From Burkholderiales bacterium (GTDB taxonomy: Bacteria; Pseudomonadota; Gammaproteobacteria; Burkholderiales; Usitatibacteraceae): 10,259 nucleotides of DNA. Shown in pieces: positions 7,628 to 10,259 of the stretch. The notes under the pieces are model-generated. The model had not been told where the DNA came from and searched no databases. It was given only the letters and a program-made list of their open reading frames with translations. Position 1 is the first letter of the stretch; every line of letters starts with the position of its first letter. The position numbers and the translations under genes were made by a program. Where the stretch lies: positions 1 through 10,259 of the forward strand of contig JANXWW010000168.1 in assembly GCA_025350945.1 (NCBI GenBank). Reading direction: 5' to 3'.

Positions 7628-7657
7628 ATTAGCTTTGCGCACGCTGACATTTGTCAT
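7628..7657 (-). promoter_or_regulatory. Candidate pstS promoter overlapping a TGACA-TT-TGTCA dyad
   Basis: Read on the minus strand, ATGACA (7657-7652; 5 of 6 to the -35 consensus) is followed after 18 bases by GCTAAT (7633-7628; 4 of 6 to the -10). The -35 overlaps the inverted repeat TGACATTTGTCA (7645-7656). The same bases on the plus strand read as two adjacent Pho-box-like 7-mers, CTGACAT and TTGTCAT. The usual 4-base spacer between half-sites is missing, so a PhoB site cannot be claimed. Confidence 0.3.
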
Positions 7658-7688
7658 GTAGATATAACTTTATATGATTAAATTTATT

Positions 7689-7715
7689 TGGCAGGCGTAA
7701 GTGTAGACCCTGCCA
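7689..7715. repeat. Stem-loop TGGCAGG / CCTGCCA upstream of pstS
   Basis: Perfect 7-bp arms (7689-7695 and 7709-7715) with a 13-base loop, about 117-143 bases before pstS. No T-run follows on either strand, so it is not an intrinsic terminator. It could be an operator or leader structure. Confidence 0.4.
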
Positions 7716-7721
7716 GCGCTC

Positions 7722-7740
7722 TCAACTGCACTTTCAACTG
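7722..7740. repeat. Direct repeat TCAACTG-N5-TCAACTG
   Basis: Two exact 7-base copies at 7722-7728 and 7734-7740, 12 bases apart, about 150 bases upstream of pstS. The spacing is near one helical turn, as for regulators that bind direct repeats. No known consensus was matched. Confidence 0.35.
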
Positions 7741-7854
7741 TTAAAGCTTGTGTAATAGCGATCATGCGCCATCTCAGTTCTGCGAATACTCAGTGCCCAT
7801 GCGCGGCGGGATCAAGATGAAGATAAAGATGAATACTTAAAACGAGATCGTAAT

Positions 7855-7880
7855 TGCAGCATGCCTGCATTTTATTATTT
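7855..7880 (+). terminator. Hairpin followed by T-rich run, plus-strand orientation
   Basis: TGCAG (7855-7859), loop CATGC and CTGCA (7865-7869) are followed by TTTTATTATTT. The orientation is right for a plus-strand transcript, yet there is no plus-strand gene upstream. On the minus strand it lies after the hydrolase stop but lacks a good U-run. The stem is short, so the call is tentative. Confidence 0.3.
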
Positions 7881-7894
7881 CAATTCAATTCATT

Positions 7895-8812
7895 TTATTT
7901 TGTGGCGGCAATAATTTGCTGCACGACCAAGCGTCCGGCGTCCGTCCATGGTGCAATCAATTCAAAATGCCCTGCATTATCAATTGTCACTAGCTGCACT
8001 ATCTCATTTTTTTCCCTTGCCTTTTCGCGATATCGCCATGCGTGTATAGGTGCGGCGATACCGTCATATACGCCGCTCACCAATATCTGCGACACATTCA
8101 ACGGCAGCAACGGCGTGACGGAGGTATCGGCATAAGCGGCCTCGCCACGGGATTGAATATCGATGAGCTTATCGACAGTATCTGCTCCGCACGCATGCGC
8201 AGACGCAACGCGCGCATAGGCAAGATCAGGAAGTGCCGCTATGCCAACGGCGGCGTGAATTCGCAACGCATCTTTTCGATACAGGGAGCTGGCTGGTGGC
8301 AGCATTGCACGAGCCGCAATCCACAGGGCGAGATGCCCACCTGCCGAGTGCCCGGCGGTGACAACACGGCTTAAATCAAACGAGTATTTCGGCGCAAGTA
8401 AATTGAGCGTTTCCAGTCCATCAATCACGTCGCGAAATGTATCCGGATAGGGCGAAAAATTATCGGCCTTGGTGCCCACCCTGCGGTACGTTATGCTCCA
8501 CACCGCAACACCTTCATGGCGCAAACCATCGGCCAAAAACGCCACCAGCTCAGGCCCCGGCAAATCCGCCCGCCAGCAGCCGCCATGCAGCAACACGACA
8601 ACGGGGATGCGTCCGGCGGGTGCAGTGGGTGATATAGCCACTTTCGATGCAGCCGTTTTGGGCAGCCACAGTTCAGCATACTGATCCGGATGCTCACCAT
8701 ACGAAATTTTGTGGTCTGGCAACGGACGATCCGCGCGGTCAAGAATATTTTTAAATGAAAGCATTTGCGTTTGCGCTGTCACGCTCGGAATGGGCAATAA
8801 AAATACAACCAC
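7895..8812 (-). CDS. Exported alpha/beta-hydrolase (BD-FAE / carboxylesterase-lipase type), start region disturbed
   Basis: Probable periplasmic ester or amide hydrolase. From the GTG at 8812 the product has 305 residues. The oxyanion motif HGGCW is at 76-80, the nucleophile elbow GHSAG at 154-158 (Ser156), and the likely Asp and His of the triad are D250 (SGVYD) and H282 (NAGHFE). This resembles the feruloyl-esterase-like and arylformamidase-like branch; the substrate cannot be told. The hydrophobic stretch before VTA|QTQ looks like the end of a signal peptide. The frame upstream of 8812 continues it with an Arg and more Val/Leu/Phe back to ATG 8845, but codon 3 from that ATG is TAA. GTG 8812 lacks a Shine-Dalgarno and a basic N-region. 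The gene is therefore either expressed from a poor start or damaged. The next minus-strand gene upstream ends 127 bases away. Confidence 0.85.
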   Translation of the reverse strand: MVVFLLPIPSVTAQTQMLSFKNILDRADRPLPDHKISYGEHPDQYAELWLPKTAASKVAISPTAPAGRIPVVVLLHGGCWRADLPGPELVAFLADGLRHEGVAVWSITYRRVGTKADNFSPYPDTFRDVIDGLETLNLLAPKYSFDLSRVVTAGHSAGGHLALWIAARAMLPPASSLYRKDALRIHAAVGIAALPDLAYARVASAHACGADTVDKLIDIQSRGEAAYADTSVTPLLPLNVSQILVSGVYDGIAAPIHAWRYREKAREKNEIVQLVTIDNAGHFELIAPWTDAGRLVVQQIIAATK

Positions 8813-8843
8813 TAAAACAACAAATCGATAAAATAATTATGTC

Positions 8844-8849
8844 ATTATA
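8844..8849 (-). promoter_or_regulatory. Consensus -10 (TATAAT) upstream of the hydrolase
   Basis: The minus strand reads a perfect TATAAT here in AT-rich DNA, 31 bases before GTG 8812. No good -35 sits 16-18 bases upstream. If it is the real promoter, transcription would begin near 8837, leaving ATG 8845 outside the mRNA and supporting GTG 8812 as the start. Confidence 0.35.
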
Positions 8850-8870
8850 ATTTTTAAACTCATTTACAAA

Positions 8871-8884
8871 CACCAGCATTGGTG
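8871..8884 (-). terminator. Small hairpin downstream of the persulfide dioxygenase gene
   Basis: CACCA (8871-8875) pairs with TGGTG (8880-8884) around a 4-base loop. On the minus strand it is followed by TTTGTAAAT. It lies about 55 bases after the sulfur operon and could be a weak terminator. A second GC-rich mini-hairpin (CGCC-GAAT-GGCG, 8917-8928) lies just after the stop codon. Confidence 0.3.
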
Positions 8885-8939
8885 GGTAATTTCAGCCATT
8901 ATTGCTCGAAGATGCCCGCCGAATGGCGATTTGCGAATT

Positions 8940-10046
8940 CTAGCCTTGTATCCATTCGTAACCTGCATGACGCCAGCCGTTCAGTTTTCCCCGTTGTTTT
9001 TGCGCATCCGGATCACCCTCAAATCCTTCCAGAACGTTGTATGCCGAATACCCCAGCGCCTGCGCGCGACGTGCACAATCGATGGAGCGAACACCGGAAC
9101 GGCATAGAAATAACACGGGCTTGTCTCGCGGCACATTAGCTATAAGCTCGCGATCAAAATCGGGATTAAGCAGCATGTCCGGATAAAGTTTCCATTGAAT
9201 ACAGATGGCGTTGGGCACGCGCCCCACGCAGTCCAGTTCAGCCTGAGTGCGAATGTCAACCATCACCGCATCACCCTTTATCCACCACGCATGCGCGAGC
9301 GCAAGTGGAATATCACCAGCATAGCCGTCACTGGCGCAAATAGCTGACGCATTCATTGCACCCAAATTCTGATTGGCGGGCACAGCGGAATCAATCATTT
9401 TCGGTGGCGCTAAATTAAGCGCATTCATGATGTCAATAAATTCCTGTTTCGTTTTATCTGCGATGCGCGGATTGAAGAGTTTTTCTTCGCCAATGGTACT
9501 TTCAGTGCGGCCACGATAATCATGTGCAGGTAATATTCGCGTGTCATTGGGCAAAGTAAACAATTTAGTTGTAATACTGTCGTACATCGCCGCAGAATTA
9601 CCCGATTGAAAATCAGTTCGTCCGCAACCACCAATCAAGAGTGTATCACCGGTCAAGACTGCATCCCGCCATCGAAAGCACATACTCCCTGCGGTATGCC
9701 CTGGCGTATGAATGGCGAGAATAAAGTCGATACCCAGCGCAAGCTTGTCGCCATCGCCAAGCTGGAGATTTGCAGGCGTGACACCGCAAAGTGCAGGCGT
9801 TGCAGTGCGCGCGCCGGTGCGCCGTGAGATCGCATCAGCGGCCGTGATATGGTCAGCATGAGCATGAGTTTCTATCACCCACTTTAGCTTAAGGTCGCGG
9901 CTCGCAATCTCAGCCAGATCGCGCTCAATGTGGCAATCGACGGCATCGACAATGGCAGCTTCACGACTGGATTCATCCACCAAAATATAAGTGAACGTGC
10001 TCGACGGCTTATCAAAAAGCTGAATGATTGCGTCTGATTTTTTCAT
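8940..10046 (-). CDS. Persulfide dioxygenase (ETHE1-like) fused to rhodanese
   Basis: Bifunctional sulfur enzyme: the metallo-beta-lactamase-fold domain oxidises glutathione persulfide to sulfite, and the rhodanese domain transfers sulfane sulfur. The start is ATG 10046 (368 residues), with AGGG 6 bases upstream; ATG 10052 directly abuts that AGGG and is less likely. N-terminal domain, about 1-235: THAHADH (H61, H63, D65, H66), H117 in HTPGHT, D134 in TGDT, GGCGRTDFQ, and H175 in PAHDYRG. H61, H117 and D134 correspond to the mononuclear iron ligands of ETHE1. C-terminal rhodanese, about 250-362: VDIRTQAEL and the active-site loop CRSGVR with Cys315, then NGWRHAGYEW. The same architecture is known from the Burkholderia phytofirmans persulfide dioxygenase-rhodanese fusion. 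It lies 8 bases after a CsoR-family repressor gene and is probably controlled by it. It acts in the cytoplasm in sulfide and persulfide detoxification. Confidence 0.95.
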   Translation of the reverse strand: MKKSDAIIQLFDKPSSTFTYILVDESSREAAIVDAVDCHIERDLAEIASRDLKLKWVIETHAHADHITAADAISRRTGARTATPALCGVTPANLQLGDGDKLALGIDFILAIHTPGHTAGSMCFRWRDAVLTGDTLLIGGCGRTDFQSGNSAAMYDSITTKLFTLPNDTRILPAHDYRGRTESTIGEEKLFNPRIADKTKQEFIDIMNALNLAPPKMIDSAVPANQNLGAMNASAICASDGYAGDIPLALAHAWWIKGDAVMVDIRTQAELDCVGRVPNAICIQWKLYPDMLLNPDFDRELIANVPRDKPVLFLCRSGVRSIDCARRAQALGYSAYNVLEGFEGDPDAQKQRGKLNGWRHAGYEWIQG

Positions 10047-10054
10047 CAACATCC

Positions 10055-10259
10055 CTATGCAAAGCGTGAGAGCATTTGCGCAATATATTCGCCGCGTTTG
10101 GCTGATGTTTTGAATTTGCCAAAGTCCTCTTGTTCAAGAATACATCCCACCATAACAAAAAATGACTTGTCCAGCGCCTTGCGACTGGCGGCAAGCTGCT
10201 GCGCAATTTTTTCGCAATCAGCTTCCGACTCAATCAAATTCTGAATCCCGCGCAATTGG
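10055..10259 (-). CDS. CsoR/FrmR-family transcriptional repressor (5'-truncated by window edge)
   Basis: All-helical DNA-binding repressor of the CsoR/RcnR/FrmR (DUF156) family. The frame is open to the window edge and already reads QLRGIQNLIES, the conserved helix-1 sequence, so roughly 20 N-terminal residues lie outside. The conserved ADCEKIAQQLAASRKAL follows, with the family's key Cys. In copper or nickel sensors a His sits 25 residues after that Cys, and in CsoR and CstR a second Cys at +29. Here +25 is Ile and +29 is Glu, but a Cys occurs at +24 (MVGC). The loss of metal ligands with a retained Cys pair suggests a thiol-reactive sensor, such as a persulfide sensor like CstR. This fits its place as the first gene of an operon with the persulfide dioxygenase, 8 bases upstream of it. 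The function is inferred from context; the family is clear. Confidence 0.85.
   Translation of the reverse strand, partial: QLRGIQNLIESEADCEKIAQQLAASRKALDKSFFVMVGCILEQEDFGKFKTSAKRGEYIAQMLSRFA

Larger units (their letters stand above)
7573..7894. other. 322-base intergenic region carrying the pstS 5' region
   Basis: No convincing protein gene. It holds the pstS ribosome site and presumed promoter at its left end, and the end of the hydrolase transcript at its right. Visible elements: palindromes at 7600-7609 and 7645-7656, a 7-bp-stem dyad at 7689-7715, a direct repeat at 7722-7740, three AAGATG-like hexamers at 7814-7831, and a hairpin with a T-run at 7855-7880. A 13-codon ATG frame at 7799 has nothing to support it. 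Confidence 0.7.

Noticed and set aside
7644..7657. CTGACAT-TTGTCAT as a PhoB box for pstS
   Set aside because: Each 7-mer is one mismatch from CTGTCAT, but they abut with no 4-base spacer (pitch 7 rather than 11) and lie on the strand opposite to pstS transcription. In the correct orientation the best alignment matches only about 10 of 18 positions.
7799..7840. 13-codon ATG frame with AAGATG-like hexamer repeats
   Set aside because: Too short, low-complexity and without a clear ribosome site; the three hexamers (7814-7831) are too few to call a meaningful tandem repeat.
7854..8135. 93-codon open frame on the plus strand
   Set aside because: It overlaps the hydrolase gene in antisense and encodes no recognisable motif.

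Overview
The window looks like chromosomal DNA of a Gram-negative proteobacterium, most likely a betaproteobacterium. GC is near 50-55%, coding is dense, and there are Sec and lipoprotein signals, a NarL-type two-component pair, and a persulfide dioxygenase-rhodanese fusion of the kind known from Burkholderia and relatives. The taxonomic guess is an inference from gene content. No RNA genes, CRISPR arrays, insertion sequences or phage genes were seen.

Positions 1-6435 (+ strand) carry a response regulator (5' end outside the window), its membrane-bound histidine kinase with a 7TM-type sensor, two tandem paralogous alkaline phosphatases of the PhoA superfamily, and a small exported protein of unknown function. 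The first phosphatase has a lipobox and the second an ordinary signal peptide, so the pair should act at two places in the cell envelope or periplasm. The exported protein starts 6 bases after the second phosphatase and is probably co-transcribed with it.

Positions 6487-7572 (- strand) hold a PstS-type periplasmic phosphate-binding protein, convergent with the phosphatase block and without pstCAB beside it. Together 1-7572 reads as a phosphate-scavenging island: phosphomonoesters are hydrolysed outside the cytoplasm and the phosphate is captured by PstS. The local two-component pair is NarL/NarX-like, not PhoB/PhoR-like. Whether it controls the phosphatases cannot be decided from sequence alone.

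Positions 7573-7894 are a 322-base intergenic region upstream of pstS with several small dyads and repeats. Positions 7895-8812 (- strand) encode an exported alpha/beta-hydrolase (carboxylesterase type). Its signal peptide appears to be interrupted by an in-frame TAA at what would be codon 3. Positions 8940-10259 (- strand) are a two-gene sulfur operon: a CsoR/FrmR-family repressor (5' end outside the window) followed after 8 bases by an ETHE1-like persulfide dioxygenase fused to a rhodanese domain. The repressor keeps one conserved Cys but lacks the usual His and second Cys of copper or nickel sensors. That fits a thiol or persulfide sensor.
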